Positions 44,839-54,554 of a stretch of 64,000 nt of DNA are shown here, piece after piece. The stretch is from Kangiella spongicola (GTDB taxonomy: Bacteria; Pseudomonadota; Gammaproteobacteria; Enterobacterales; Kangiellaceae). The DNA lies in NCBI RefSeq assembly GCF_003194565.2, contig NZ_QICH01000002.1:62001-126000 (forward strand), in the 5' to 3' direction. The notes under the pieces are model-generated. The model was not told the origin of the DNA, did no database searches, and was given only the letters and a program-made list of their open reading frames with translations. The position numbers were made by a program, and so were the translations under genes. Position 1 is the stretch's first letter. The number at the start of each line of letters is the position of its first letter.

Positions 44839-47006
44839 TACTGTAAACGCAACTGTTCGGCAATATCTATTGTTACTTTTGCCACTTCAAAAAGTTCTTC
44901 AGCAGCAATAGGTGATGCCGTGCCATTTTTAATTGAATCAATAAATGCAGTCGAGCATGCTTTTTGACCTTTGTCTTGTTTCCACAAGTTCAGCTTTTTA
45001 AACCCTTTCCAACCAAAGCCCTTTAGTTTGATAAAGTTATCAAGCTGCAAAGTACCTCCGGCGGCAAAAACCTCTATCCTTTCTTTAGGGAAACTAGCCG
45101 CACCATTAGCTAAATAATGAATGGTGCCAAAAGAGCCATCAGCAAAGCCTAAAATAATCGCGGCTTTATCTTCTGTAATATCAACCGAGTTAGTATCGCC
45201 CATTCTGCGTGCTTGTACTGAAATAATCTCACTACCTGCTAAAAAGCGCATTAAATCTATAAAGTGGCATGCTTCACCAATAATACGCCCTCCACCTACA
45301 TTTACATCTTGTGTCCAATGGTCACTAGGAATAGCCCCAGCGTTCATGGTCATAATAAAAGATTTAGGCTCTTTAATAGGAGATAATAAGGCTTTCATTT
45401 TTTGTATTTGTGGAGAAAACCTCCGGTTAAAACCCACCATTAACTTAGGTGTTTTTTCTGCTTTACAAGCTAACTCATAAGCCGCTTTAACATCAGCTAA
45501 TTCTGTATGTGTTATTGCAAGGGGTTTTTCCACAAAAACATTTTTACCGGCTTTAAGGGCTTGTTGGACAAAATGAGCATGTGAATTGTGCTGAGTAACA
45601 ATAGCAATGGTATTAATATTAGAGTCATTAATCATGGCTTCTGTATCAGTGGTTGCTTCAGTAAAACCGGCTTTTTCCCCATGAGTCACACCATTTATAC
45701 CTCCTGAAGTTGCAATACTGTGCAGCTTAGCCCCAGCTTTTTTAAATGCCGGTATCAACATTCTAGATGCATAATTTCCAGCACCAACAAAGCCAACAAC
45801 CGCTTCATTTGCTAAGTGATTCATAGGGGGGTTAGAAGCTAGGGATACTCCCTTGGAAATACCCAGGTGTACAGTTTTATCATGACGGCTATCTATGGCT
45901 GAATCAAATTGTAACAAGATACCTAAAGCACTTTTGTCAGTAGTCAATACATCATATGCAGCACTAGCATCTTCAAATTTAAATCTATGACTGATAAGTG
46001 GTTTAACATCTAGGTGACCACTAGACATCATATCTAATATAGCTTCAAAGTTACGCTGCTCAGTCCAGCGAACAAAGGCTAATGGATAATCATTACCTTT
46101 CTCTTCATAAGCAGGATCATAACGCCCAGGACCATAAGAACATGAAACCTGAAAAGTTAATTCCTTTTCATAAAAGTCTGCTCGACTTAACTCTAAACCT
46201 GTAACACCCACTAAAATAATACGACCACGTTTGCGACTCATTCTAGCCGCTTGAGTAACTGGATCAGTTGACTTAGTAGATGCTGTAATAATAACACCAT
46301 CGACTCCAACACCACGGCTAAAAGCCATACCTGCCGCAATAGGGTCTTCACCCAAGCCTGGATTACATATTTCAGCGCCAAACTGTTTTGCCAAGTCAAG
46401 CTTAGATTGGTCAAAATCGATGGCTAACACTCTACAGCCTTGAGCGCGAAGCATTTGCACAGTTAGTAAGCCAATTAAGCCAACACCAGTTACAACAAAG
46501 CATTCACCCAAAGTAGGCGACGCTAAGCGAATACCTTGCAAGCCAATACTCGCAACGACAGTAAATGCAGCTTCTTCATCAGAAACATTATCTGGGATTT
46601 TTGCAACTAGATTTTTAGCAACGCGGACAACATCTGCGTGAGGGCCATTAGAAACAACTCTATCACCAACTTTAAATTGTTCGGCCCCCTTGCCAACATC
46701 AGCAACCACACCTACGTTGGAATAACCTAGTGGTAAAGGCTGAGCTAGCTTAGACTTAACTGCATCAACCGTAGTAATTAAGCCATCTGTTTGTACTTTC
46801 TCCAACACCATTTTCACTTTGTCTGGCTGTGAACGTGCTTTGTCGATTAAACTGGCTTTACCAAAGTCCACCAACATCCGTTCAGTACCCGCAGATATAA
46901 GCGTACTACTCGTATTAATTAAAACATAATTACTCTTAATTTGTGGTGCAGGAGCTTCAACTATAGATGAACCTCCTTTAGCCATGTCTTGAAGGATTTG
47001 TTTCAT
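44838..47006 (-). CDS. Bi-domain oxidoreductase: medium-chain dehydrogenase plus Gfo/Idh/MocA
   Basis: The 722-residue fusion has an N-terminal zinc-type alcohol dehydrogenase-like domain (about residues 1-370) and a C-terminal Gfo/Idh/MocA domain (about 400-722) with GFVGAGNYASRMLIPAF and the EKPLAITHTE catalytic motif. In the first domain the GHE catalytic zinc motif is replaced by GYSN (LGYSNVGVVADVG), so it is probably not zinc-dependent. This fusion recurs next to heparinase-like genes in polysaccharide loci. The substrate is unknown; a sugar nucleotide or lipid-linked sugar is likely. It starts within the end of the broken lyase gene (4-base overlap). Confidence 0.88.
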   Translation of the reverse strand: MKQILQDMAKGGSSIVEAPAPQIKSNYVLINTSSTLISAGTERMLVDFGKASLIDKARSQPDKVKMVLEKVQTDGLITTVDAVKSKLAQPLPLGYSNVGVVADVGKGAEQFKVGDRVVSNGPHADVVRVAKNLVAKIPDNVSDEEAAFTVVASIGLQGIRLASPTLGECFVVTGVGLIGLLTVQMLRAQGCRVLAIDFDQSKLDLAKQFGAEICNPGLGEDPIAAGMAFSRGVGVDGVIITASTKSTDPVTQAARMSRKRGRIILVGVTGLELSRADFYEKELTFQVSCSYGPGRYDPAYEEKGNDYPLAFVRWTEQRNFEAILDMMSSGHLDVKPLISHRFKFEDASAAYDVLTTDKSALGILLQFDSAIDSRHDKTVHLGISKGVSLASNPPMNHLANEAVVGFVGAGNYASRMLIPAFKKAGAKLHSIATSGGINGVTHGEKAGFTEATTDTEAMINDSNINTIAIVTQHNSHAHFVQQALKAGKNVFVEKPLAITHTELADVKAAYELACKAEKTPKLMVGFNRRFSPQIQKMKALLSPIKEPKSFIMTMNAGAIPSDHWTQDVNVGGGRIIGEACHFIDLMRFLAGSEIISVQARRMGDTNSVDITEDKAAIILGFADGSFGTIHYLANGAASFPKERIEVFAAGGTLQLDNFIKLKGFGWKGFKKLNLWKQDKGQKACSTAFIDSIKNGTASPIAAEELFEVAKVTIDIAEQLRLQ

Positions 47007-48299
47007 TTTTTCTCTTTTGACTCATGTCTTGAATAAAAGGGACAGTTACTACTGCCCTGAACTATTGAGTTGTTTACCAGCACTGTGCCAATAAGGTTAG
47101 TATCAAAATAATCTTTTGACATAAACACATTACCTTTAAACAAATTATTATCTGGATAACTAGCTAAATAATCACTTTCAGCTGCATCACCCTCATCTAT
47201 AATTGCTAACTTGTTATACCCATAAAAATGATTATTTAGGAAAACATTATCCTTTGCAGCCCAGTAGCTATTGTAAAGGTCTGGACGAAACTCTGAATAA
47301 ATCATCTCCGCATGAAGCGACTACAGCACCAGAGCCACAAACTTTATTATTCAGGAACAAATTTCGTTCACCAGAAACTCTAAATGGAAAAATAGAGTTA
47401 CCAACCATTATATTATTATATATTTGATTTTCATTACCCATTCTAACTACAATCGCCGAGTATGAGTTATTTTCAAAGTAATTGTTATAAATTTTATTTT
47501 TATTAGATTTAATTGATATGAGCTCTTTTTCCAAATTCCAGTTGGATACATAATTATTAGAAAACTCATGGTATGTATCATCTTCAGAAGGTGACTCACC
47601 TTGCCTTATAGATGTTGCGTCACCAAAGTGAATAACTTCCTCAGCCCCTCCAAAGTAGTGACTATCAATAAAATCATTATTGATAACCTGTATATATTTA
47701 GAATGATCCCCAGAGGCAATTGCAATGGCCTGACTATTTCTAAATGTATTATATCGAATCACTACATTTTTTGAGCTAGAAATTAATATACCAATACCTG
47801 TTTTGTCTTCTAAGCTTGTATTTATTCCAATTGAAACAAAATCATTATTTTCAATAAGAACACTATTTGATTGAATAAAAATCACACCATGACGGTCTAG
47901 TTCTGTCCCTCCTGAGGGTGAAGCACCATTTAAAAAAGTTAAGCCCTCTATTACAACGTCATCAGCTTTAATATTCAGGAAACTCTAACCGGTAACAGTT
48001 GCGGCACCTTTTTTTGATGAGCCAATTTTAACAGGATAATCTATTGAAATAACACCTAAATCGTAATTTCCATTTTTTAAAATAATTTGTTCTTCTTTTC
48101 TTGCTATTGCTTGTTTAAACTCATCAGCATTGGATACACAAGAGTTATCATGTGAGCATTTAATATCTTGGTATGACCCTGCTATTCTTCCATATACATT
48201 CTCACCAACCTCTTTAGGGTTATCAGAGCTATCTTTACAAGCTATTAATAGTTGAATAAGAGCAAGTAAGATGGATATTAAAATAAAACGTATATTCAT
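47003..48299 (-). pseudogene. Broken PL6-like parallel beta-helix lyase lipoprotein gene
   Basis: Three reading pieces (48299-47985, 47885-47268, 47305-47003) together make one gene of about 430 codons. The first two are in the same frame, interrupted by a TAG stop at 47985-47987. The third needs a one-base frame change near 47290-47330. The N-terminus has a lipobox (LLIAC). The rest has right-handed beta-helix repeats, and ELISIKS plus IVVRMGNEN match the Lys and Arg positions of chondroitinase B/alginate lyase (PL6) enzymes. Both gene ends overlap their neighbours by 4 bases, showing it was once translated in the operon. Sequencing error is the main alternative. Confidence 0.75.
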
Positions 48300-49474
48300 T
48301 TTCTACTAAAATACCCTTTGCCAATAGCTAAGAATAAAATCACCCCTATAGATATCCAAAAAATTCGAAATTCTGCATACGTTGAGCTCTTTTGTAACTC
48401 TAAAAACGGAAGTAACAGTACTACTGAATACTTGTACATCCGATGTAATACCATTAGCCTGATTAGAGTCACTATAAATACAATAAAACACAATAATCCC
48501 AAAATACCTGAATCGGCTATAATACCTATGAATAAGTTGTGGGGATAATCGCGTACACCTGGACCAAAAGCAATTACCCCATAACTACCTAAACCAGCAC
48601 CAAAAAGTAGTAAGCCTAGCTTAGTGAGGTGTTCATAAAATAGACTCCAATATTCAAAACGAGCACCTGAGTTACCATCGAAAACGAGTGAGAACCTCCA
48701 AATAGCTCTTGACAGCAAACTATCGCCAGAATCAATGCTTATAATATAAAAAATAACCATTATTAAAACTGGAGTTAAAAAATATAGTGTTGAAAGCTTT
48801 CGCATAACAACTACATTGTGCAGGAAATGACAAATAAGTAAAAACAATAACGGGCCACGAGCCCCGGTAAATATGATTTCAACGTAAATAATTGCCAACC
48901 ATACTCCATATAGAAATTTAAATGGCTTAAAGACAACTTGTAATACACCGCAAAATGCTAAAAGTGATCCTGACGTAAGATAAACAGAGATATTATCACT
49001 AGATATATCTGGCGCAGCTTCAAATAAGCCACTATAAAAATATGGATAAAGAAGACCTAAGATTAAACTAGTAATAATTGTGCTTTTGATATAAATCGAA
49101 AATGCTTTCTCATTGAACTGACTAGCAATCCAAAACATAAATGTAATATTAATTACAAGGGAGAAAAGTTTTGTGAATGCATAGTCTATATTACGTGAAT
49201 AAAAAAATGAGATTATTGTAACTATGAGAAATGGTAACAATGATACCAATATCACAAAAAGCTTTTTTGAAAAAAGGAAGACAACCATCCTAGGTTTTAT
49301 TATTGTATATACCAGCAAATAAACGAAAACACATGCAAATCCAATTACTGATAAATTCAAGAAATAAAAACCAAATGAATATAGATAATAGTTTGCTACA
49401 GGGGCAACTGTATACACCATAGCTATTAATGCGACCATAGTGCTAACTACAGCTTGATCTTCATTCAGTTTCAT
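48296..49474 (-). CDS. wzy: O-antigen polymerase/ligase-like membrane protein (Wzy-type)
   Basis: The 392-residue protein consists of about ten to twelve hydrophobic spans with one large loop. ARGPLLFLLICHFL and the late GARFEYWSLFYEHLTKLGLLLFGAGLGSYG, then DYPHNLFIGIIADSGILGL, are typical of the Wzy_C/O-antigen ligase superfamily. In a locus with Wzx and Wzz the likely role is polymerisation of lipid-linked repeat units in the periplasm. A ligase is the alternative. The gene is strongly AT-rich. Confidence 0.82.
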   Translation of the reverse strand: MKLNEDQAVVSTMVALIAMVYTVAPVANYYLYSFGFYFLNLSVIGFACVFVYLLVYTIIKPRMVVFLFSKKLFVILVSLLPFLIVTIISFFYSRNIDYAFTKLFSLVINITFMFWIASQFNEKAFSIYIKSTIITSLILGLLYPYFYSGLFEAAPDISSDNISVYLTSGSLLAFCGVLQVVFKPFKFLYGVWLAIIYVEIIFTGARGPLLFLLICHFLHNVVVMRKLSTLYFLTPVLIMVIFYIISIDSGDSLLSRAIWRFSLVFDGNSGARFEYWSLFYEHLTKLGLLLFGAGLGSYGVIAFGPGVRDYPHNLFIGIIADSGILGLLCFIVFIVTLIRLMVLHRMYKYSVVLLLPFLELQKSSTYAEFRIFWISIGVILFLAIGKGYFSRK

Positions 49475-49499
49475 ACTGCGATTGATAAGTTCTTTACAT

Positions 49500-50579
49500 T
49501 CATGAAAAGGTTACATTCGGGACTATGGTTTGCAACAACTGATAACGTGAAGCACTATGATGTGAAGCTAAAAATTCTCTTATACTTGGTTGACATTCGT
49601 AAAAACTGTGTTTGTAAAAATTAATATTATCTATGTATTCATTTACACTACTTGCAGTTGAAATAACTTCATTTGGGGATTCGATAATATAGGGGAGACT
49701 TGGATAAATAACTGGAATGCCTTTAGCTAATAATCTAAATGCTCTATTACTTATAGTACAAGCTTGCACTGACTTAATTTTGATATCATAGGGGGCAATA
49801 GAGCAACATACATCTTGAAGGTTTACTTCACTTAAGCACCGAGGTGGTAAGTATTCGAAGTTCTCATAGCTAGAGAGTTTTCTGACTAGTTGCTTAGCTT
49901 TTTTTTCATTAATTGGCCCTACAAACCTGAGCTGAACTTTCTGCTCTAAAAGCCCCTTAATTATACTCCAATCAATTCTATTGTTTATGAAGCCGTAATA
50001 TAAAACCACATTCCTATTTCCTGACTTTTGTGGTTGTTCGTACTGGTCATCACACCAAGGTAAAAATAAATATGAATTATTGCTAAACAGCTTCAACATG
50101 TTATCTAAGGGATATGAAACAGATAGTGTTGCTTTAGAACGCACGCATGTCTCTTGCATTTGTTTTTTAACAACTGTTTTCATCCAAGGCTTAGCTTGAG
50201 CAATAAAATCATCATTAATTATTGTGATAAATTTTTCTTTGTCTATCAGTGAAGTGAGAAAATAGTAGTCATAGTTAAAGTTGATGACTAAATCAAAACG
50301 ATTATTTCTCAAATACGTCTTTAATTTACTCTTTACAAACTTAGCATTTATAAACCGGAGAAATCCAAATAATTTCAGCTGATGATGCAACAACTCAGGA
50401 TAAACGCCCAAAGTTAATTTTTCTGAGACTCTTCTTAATTTAAGTGTTGATAATAAGTTATTTGTTGGCTTTTCAAAAAAAACTACTTCATGCCCTTGCT
50501 CAAGCATCATTTGACAAAGTTGGTGCCTGATTCTAGGTGGTTCACTCCAGTTAGTTCTCGTAACAATTAAAACTTTCAT
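49500..50579 (-). CDS. Glycosyltransferase
   Basis: The 359-residue protein has a GT-B pattern: N-terminal MKVLIVTRTNWSEPPRIRHQLC, a central LRFVGPINEKKAKQL strand, and near the C-terminus SNRAFRLLAKGIPVIYPSLPYI, where donor sugars bind. Specificity cannot be read from the sequence. It sits between the polymerase gene and the amidation genes and is one of only two clear glycosyltransferase genes inside the window's part of the locus. AT-rich. Confidence 0.75.
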   Translation of the reverse strand: MKVLIVTRTNWSEPPRIRHQLCQMMLEQGHEVVFFEKPTNNLLSTLKLRRVSEKLTLGVYPELLHHQLKLFGFLRFINAKFVKSKLKTYLRNNRFDLVINFNYDYYFLTSLIDKEKFITIINDDFIAQAKPWMKTVVKKQMQETCVRSKATLSVSYPLDNMLKLFSNNSYLFLPWCDDQYEQPQKSGNRNVVLYYGFINNRIDWSIIKGLLEQKVQLRFVGPINEKKAKQLVRKLSSYENFEYLPPRCLSEVNLQDVCCSIAPYDIKIKSVQACTISNRAFRLLAKGIPVIYPSLPYIIESPNEVISTASSVNEYIDNINFYKHSFYECQPSIREFLASHHSASRYQLLQTIVPNVTFS

Positions 50580-50580
50580 A

Positions 50581-51711
50581 CTAGGAATGAGGTCTCATAA
50601 ACTTAAATAAAGAGTTTTCACGAGTTACTTTTAAAAACTTAGAGTGTAATTGCTCGGAGTTATCGTAATCTGCATATGTTTTAGTAGGCAGACTTAAAAT
50701 ATCTTCCAGCTCTTCTAATGATATATCAAATTTCTTTGCTACAAACTCCTTGTCATGCACAATGTTTTCATCATATAGCGGTTTGGATAACTCATTAATT
50801 GCTTCTTCACGCGTTAGGTTTCCTGTATTGATCAATGTAGAATAATGTGCCTTTCTCTTATCTATTCCAAACTTTTTAGGTAATATATAAGATTGAAAGA
50901 ACCTAGTATAAACTGACTCATAATGTTTCCCACCGTAATAAACCCAGTCTAAATTATTTTGTAGCACATCCATGGCTTCATCTCTATCATAATCAATTAA
51001 GTCTAGTATTCTAACCAGCTTAATGTTTTTAATTAAACGATAGTAAGCAAGCTTTATTAATCCATAATGTGGAAATGATGTAATTTTTTCAGTTCCAAAC
51101 TTTTTTTGAATCCCACGAATATACTTAAAATCTTTAACGCCATATGTCCAGGATTTCGGCAGTATTCCTTCTGTTGTAAAATTACTACCATTCAAAATGT
51201 ATTCAATATTATATTTTGCAGCTAGTCTATAAAGTATTGCAGAGATCGCATGATCTGTTGGAACTTCTGCGTCCGGAACTGATGCTTTCAAGAAACTAAG
51301 TTGTATATCTTTAAATTCCTTCCAATCAATCACATATGTAAAGAGATCAATATCAAGCTTATCTAATGTTTTTTCAATATTACTGACTGCTAGCTCAGAG
51401 TTCCATCCATTATCCAGGTGTACAGCCAGAGGTCTTAAACCAAGCTCTTTAATTTTATAAGCGAGATAAGTACTATCAACGCCCCCACTGACTCCAATTA
51501 TACAGTCATACTCTTTGTTCTTAGCTGATTTCTGGATTGTAGTAACCAACTGTTCTAGCTTTCGCTTTTTATCCTGCCCAGAGGGCATATCGGCCAGCAC
51601 TCTTCGGTGATTTTCACAATGATTGCAGACACCATCTTCATCAAATATAATATCAGGATCACTAGAGTCCATTACACAGTATGTACATTGCTTTAAATTA
51701 GCATTATTCAT
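50581..51711 (-). CDS. N-acetyl sugar amidotransferase (WbpG/PseA-like)
   Basis: This ATP-pyrophosphatase-type enzyme of 376 residues has zinc-like CTYCVMDSSDP and CNHC motifs at the start and the PP-loop IGVSGGVDSTYLAY (about residues 66-79). WbpG-type enzymes use ammonia passed from HisH/HisF-like partners to turn an acetamido group into an acetamidino group on a sugar. The two partner genes lie directly upstream. The likely substrate is the diacetamido-uronic acid made by the wbpBDE-like genes. The gap to the HisF-like gene is zero bases. Confidence 0.9.
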   Translation of the reverse strand: MNNANLKQCTYCVMDSSDPDIIFDEDGVCNHCENHRRVLADMPSGQDKKRKLEQLVTTIQKSAKNKEYDCIIGVSGGVDSTYLAYKIKELGLRPLAVHLDNGWNSELAVSNIEKTLDKLDIDLFTYVIDWKEFKDIQLSFLKASVPDAEVPTDHAISAILYRLAAKYNIEYILNGSNFTTEGILPKSWTYGVKDFKYIRGIQKKFGTEKITSFPHYGLIKLAYYRLIKNIKLVRILDLIDYDRDEAMDVLQNNLDWVYYGGKHYESVYTRFFQSYILPKKFGIDKRKAHYSTLINTGNLTREEAINELSKPLYDENIVHDKEFVAKKFDISLEELEDILSLPTKTYADYDNSEQLHSKFLKVTRENSLFKFMRPHS

Positions 51712-52476
51712 TTAAATATCACCTAAATAACTTAACAGTTTATTTTTTGGGTAGTTAATCAGTACAGCACGATGTTTACCCTTATATACAAAAAAACTAC
51801 CACATGAAACAGCAGTAATATTTGTACTTTTAAAAACTTCTAATATATCTTCGCAGCATCCAGCCCCGCCATTTACTATCATTGGAAGATTAGTTTTTTC
51901 ACTAAAGGACTTTACCAGATTCATATCAAACCCCGTCATCGTCCCCTCTCTATTAATTGATGTTAAATATATTTCACCAACTTTCACGTCATGCAAATAC
52001 TTTATGGCTTGGTCAAAATTAATTTCTAAGCCCTTAGTACCCGACAAGCATGTAATTTTATATTTTCCAAAAATATTTTTTTTAACGTCAATAGAAGCTA
52101 CTATACTTTGGCTTCCATATTTTCTTACGGCCTCTATAACTAGGTCTTTGTCCTTAAAAAGTATATTATTTAAAGCTACCTTCTCTATACCAAGAGCAAA
52201 TAACCTGTCTATATCTTCGATAGACTTAACACCGCCCCCATAACATACCGGCATAAACGCCTCTCTAGTAATCGATTCCATCAGAGAGAAGTTAATTTTG
52301 GCATTACTTTTAGAAGCCGTTATATCAAGTAAGCAGAGTTCATCAACTTCTTTATCATTAAATATACGAACAGCGTTAATGGGATCGCCAATATACACAG
52401 GGTCTTTAAACTTAACTGTCTTAACTAGCTTCCCTTTACTCAGTAGTAATGTAGGTATAATCCGTTTTTCAAGCAT
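51712..52476 (-). CDS. HisF-like protein of sugar amidation
   Basis: The 254-residue TIM barrel resembles the HisF cyclase, but the first catalytic Asp of HisF (in the IPCLDV strand) is replaced: here the strand reads IIPTLLLSKGKLVKTVKF. The second Asp is kept in VVASIDVKKN. This loss is typical of LPS-locus paralogues that only channel ammonia from the HisH-like glutaminase. The ATG at 52476 is preferred to a TTG at 52488 and overlaps the glutaminase gene by 8 bases. Confidence 0.9.
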   Translation of the reverse strand: MLEKRIIPTLLLSKGKLVKTVKFKDPVYIGDPINAVRIFNDKEVDELCLLDITASKSNAKINFSLMESITREAFMPVCYGGGVKSIEDIDRLFALGIEKVALNNILFKDKDLVIEAVRKYGSQSIVASIDVKKNIFGKYKITCLSGTKGLEINFDQAIKYLHDVKVGEIYLTSINREGTMTGFDMNLVKSFSEKTNLPMIVNGGAGCCEDILEVFKSTNITAVSCGSFFVYKGKHRAVLINYPKNKLLSYLGDI

Positions 52477-53098
52477 TACTATACCCAATAAAATTTCTTA
52501 ATAATTGCATACCAAATTTGTGACTTTTCTCTGGGTGAAACTGCACACCAAAAATATTATCTTTATAAATCCCAGAACTAAATTCAGTTCCGTAATTAGT
52601 TTTAAATAGTATATTATCAGCACTCTCACAGTGGACTTCATATGAGTGCACGAAGTAGAATCTAGCCGAGTCATGAAGCCCCTTGGTTAATTCGATATCT
52701 ACTATTGGTTTTGCTATATTCCAACCCATATGTGGAACTCTGAACATATCATCCCTTTCTATTTTGTGTGCATAGGCGTCTATCCAACCTAAACCTGGAA
52801 GGCCTCCCTCGTCACTACCTTTAGTCAAAAGTTGCATCCCTAGACAAATACCCAATATAGGTATCTTGTTCTGGAAAACTGCCTCCTCAATATATGGAAG
52901 AAGCTTGGACTCTCTGAGTTTCATAATTCCATAATCGAAAGATCCTACACCAGGCAATATCAATAGGTTCGCAGATAATATGTCTGATCTACTTTTTGCT
53001 AAACAAGATTCAGCACCAACTCTCTTCAACATGTTCTGGACAGAGCCAATATTCCCTGCTCCATAGTCTACAATCGCCACTTTACACAAGTTGTTCAT
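52469..53098 (-). CDS. HisH-like glutamine amidotransferase of sugar amidation
   Basis: This class I glutaminase of 209 residues has its nucleophile Cys in ILGICLGMQLL and the His-Glu pair in VQFHPEKSH. VDYGAGNIGSVQNML is the family N-terminus. It releases ammonia from glutamine for the HisF-like and WbpG-like partners encoded just downstream. Position in a sugar locus and the partner's lost Asp argue against histidine biosynthesis. Confidence 0.9.
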   Translation of the reverse strand: MNNLCKVAIVDYGAGNIGSVQNMLKRVGAESCLAKSRSDILSANLLILPGVGSFDYGIMKLRESKLLPYIEEAVFQNKIPILGICLGMQLLTKGSDEGGLPGLGWIDAYAHKIERDDMFRVPHMGWNIAKPIVDIELTKGLHDSARFYFVHSYEVHCESADNILFKTNYGTEFSSGIYKDNIFGVQFHPEKSHKFGMQLLRNFIGYSNA

Positions 53099-53101
53099 TT
53101 A

Positions 53102-54538
53102 TTACTCCGAAGAAATCTTACGCTTCTTTATCAATGCTAGAAGCATAAAGAAAGTGACAGTTATCATATAAAAACCAGATGTGACAATTGATAATGAACT
53201 AGAGTTTATTTGAAAGTTTATGAAATAAAGTACAACAACATTAACAATACATAGCAGTAGCAATTTAAACAATTTATCTTGAAGCCCCCTCATATCAAAG
53301 TCACCAACTTTATATACTAGATATAAATAACCTAAATTATAAAGCACAGCACAAACAGAGTAAGATGCAACAGTATAAATTGGTTCTTTAAACAAAAAGC
53401 TAACTACTACCAAGGTTAGAATTGTAATAGAATCACATAGTACTTGATACTTTAAAATAACCTCTTGCTTATTTGCTACTTCAAAGACTCTTTCAGGCCA
53501 ACCAGTAAGTAATAACATGAAAGCTACAGGAATCAGAAATGATGCATAAGCCCCAACTCCAACCCAGTCTTCCCCCAAGAAATACACTAAAAAGATTTCT
53601 GAGTGAAAAGATATAAAAACTGCAGGAGCAACCCCCAATAGTAAGATTATATCCATCATTTTATCTACGAATGTCTCTACCGTTGAATGTTCCTTTTTAA
53701 GTCCTTTAGCTGCTAATTCGAAAAATACCTTCCCAATAGATCTAGTAACTATACCAACTGGAGCATTTATCAATGTTCGACTTAGTCCTACCAACCCAGC
53801 AGCTACAAACATTTCAAACGAAGTCAGCACTATTATTAGGAAACCATTTGAAAATGATGTCAGTAATGTTAAGGGAAGGTTAAATAGCGGCAGTTTTTTG
53901 TACTTTTTAAGTATCGCTATGTAATCTGCTCTACGAACTGACTTTTTTAAAGATCTTTTCAACAAAAGATATAAACATACACTGGACACTACAACCAAAC
54001 CTATAGTGTGTCCTAAATAAATACCAATTCCGAGTGAAAAACCCACTCCAAACAAGATCTTCATCACAGCAGATAGAAACTGTTGTGAGATCATTATTAA
54101 AGACATTTCTTTATAATGCCCTTTACGATTTCTAAAGTTAATTTCTATATTTGCTAATGCTATTGCCACACCACTTAGTAGAGTACTTAATAAAAAGATA
54201 ATATCGTAATCTACCCCGAAAAAATGAGTACTTACTGTTAAGTATAGTGAGAGCAAAACTAAACAAACGACTAATACAAGCGCTATATTAATTAAACATA
54301 CTTTGCCGACTAAATTTGCTAGTCTATTACTTTTTGCAAAAACAATTGACATCTCATAGCGTAACGATAGACAGTTTCCAAAAATTAATGCCCATACAAA
54401 GTACAATGAGAAATAGCCAAATTCCGTTGGGGAGTATAACCTAGACAAAAAAGGCAAAGCTATAAGAGGGATTGCTTGTGACAAGAAAGTCCCTGTCAGA
54501 ATTGTTTTTATTTTAGTGGCGGATTGAAAACTCATCAT
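53102..54538 (-). CDS. wzx: Oligosaccharide flippase (Wzx)
   Basis: The 478-residue membrane protein has about twelve to fourteen spans and the MATE-like N-terminus TFLSQAIPLIALPFLSRLYSPTEFGYFSLYF, typical of polysaccharide flippases. It would move the undecaprenyl-linked repeat unit across the inner membrane for Wzy. The gene is very AT-rich. It lies 3 bases from the HisH-like gene. Confidence 0.9.
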   Translation of the reverse strand: MMSFQSATKIKTILTGTFLSQAIPLIALPFLSRLYSPTEFGYFSLYFVWALIFGNCLSLRYEMSIVFAKSNRLANLVGKVCLINIALVLVVCLVLLSLYLTVSTHFFGVDYDIIFLLSTLLSGVAIALANIEINFRNRKGHYKEMSLIMISQQFLSAVMKILFGVGFSLGIGIYLGHTIGLVVVSSVCLYLLLKRSLKKSVRRADYIAILKKYKKLPLFNLPLTLLTSFSNGFLIIVLTSFEMFVAAGLVGLSRTLINAPVGIVTRSIGKVFFELAAKGLKKEHSTVETFVDKMMDIILLLGVAPAVFISFHSEIFLVYFLGEDWVGVGAYASFLIPVAFMLLLTGWPERVFEVANKQEVILKYQVLCDSITILTLVVVSFLFKEPIYTVASYSVCAVLYNLGYLYLVYKVGDFDMRGLQDKLFKLLLLCIVNVVVLYFINFQINSSSLSIVTSGFYMITVTFFMLLALIKKRKISSE

Positions 54539-54554
54539 TTTACAATTTTCGACT

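Noticed and set aside
51712..53098. HisF and HisH as histidine biosynthesis genes
   Set aside because: They lie inside a polysaccharide locus next to a WbpG-like amidotransferase gene, and the HisF-like protein lacks a catalytic Asp.
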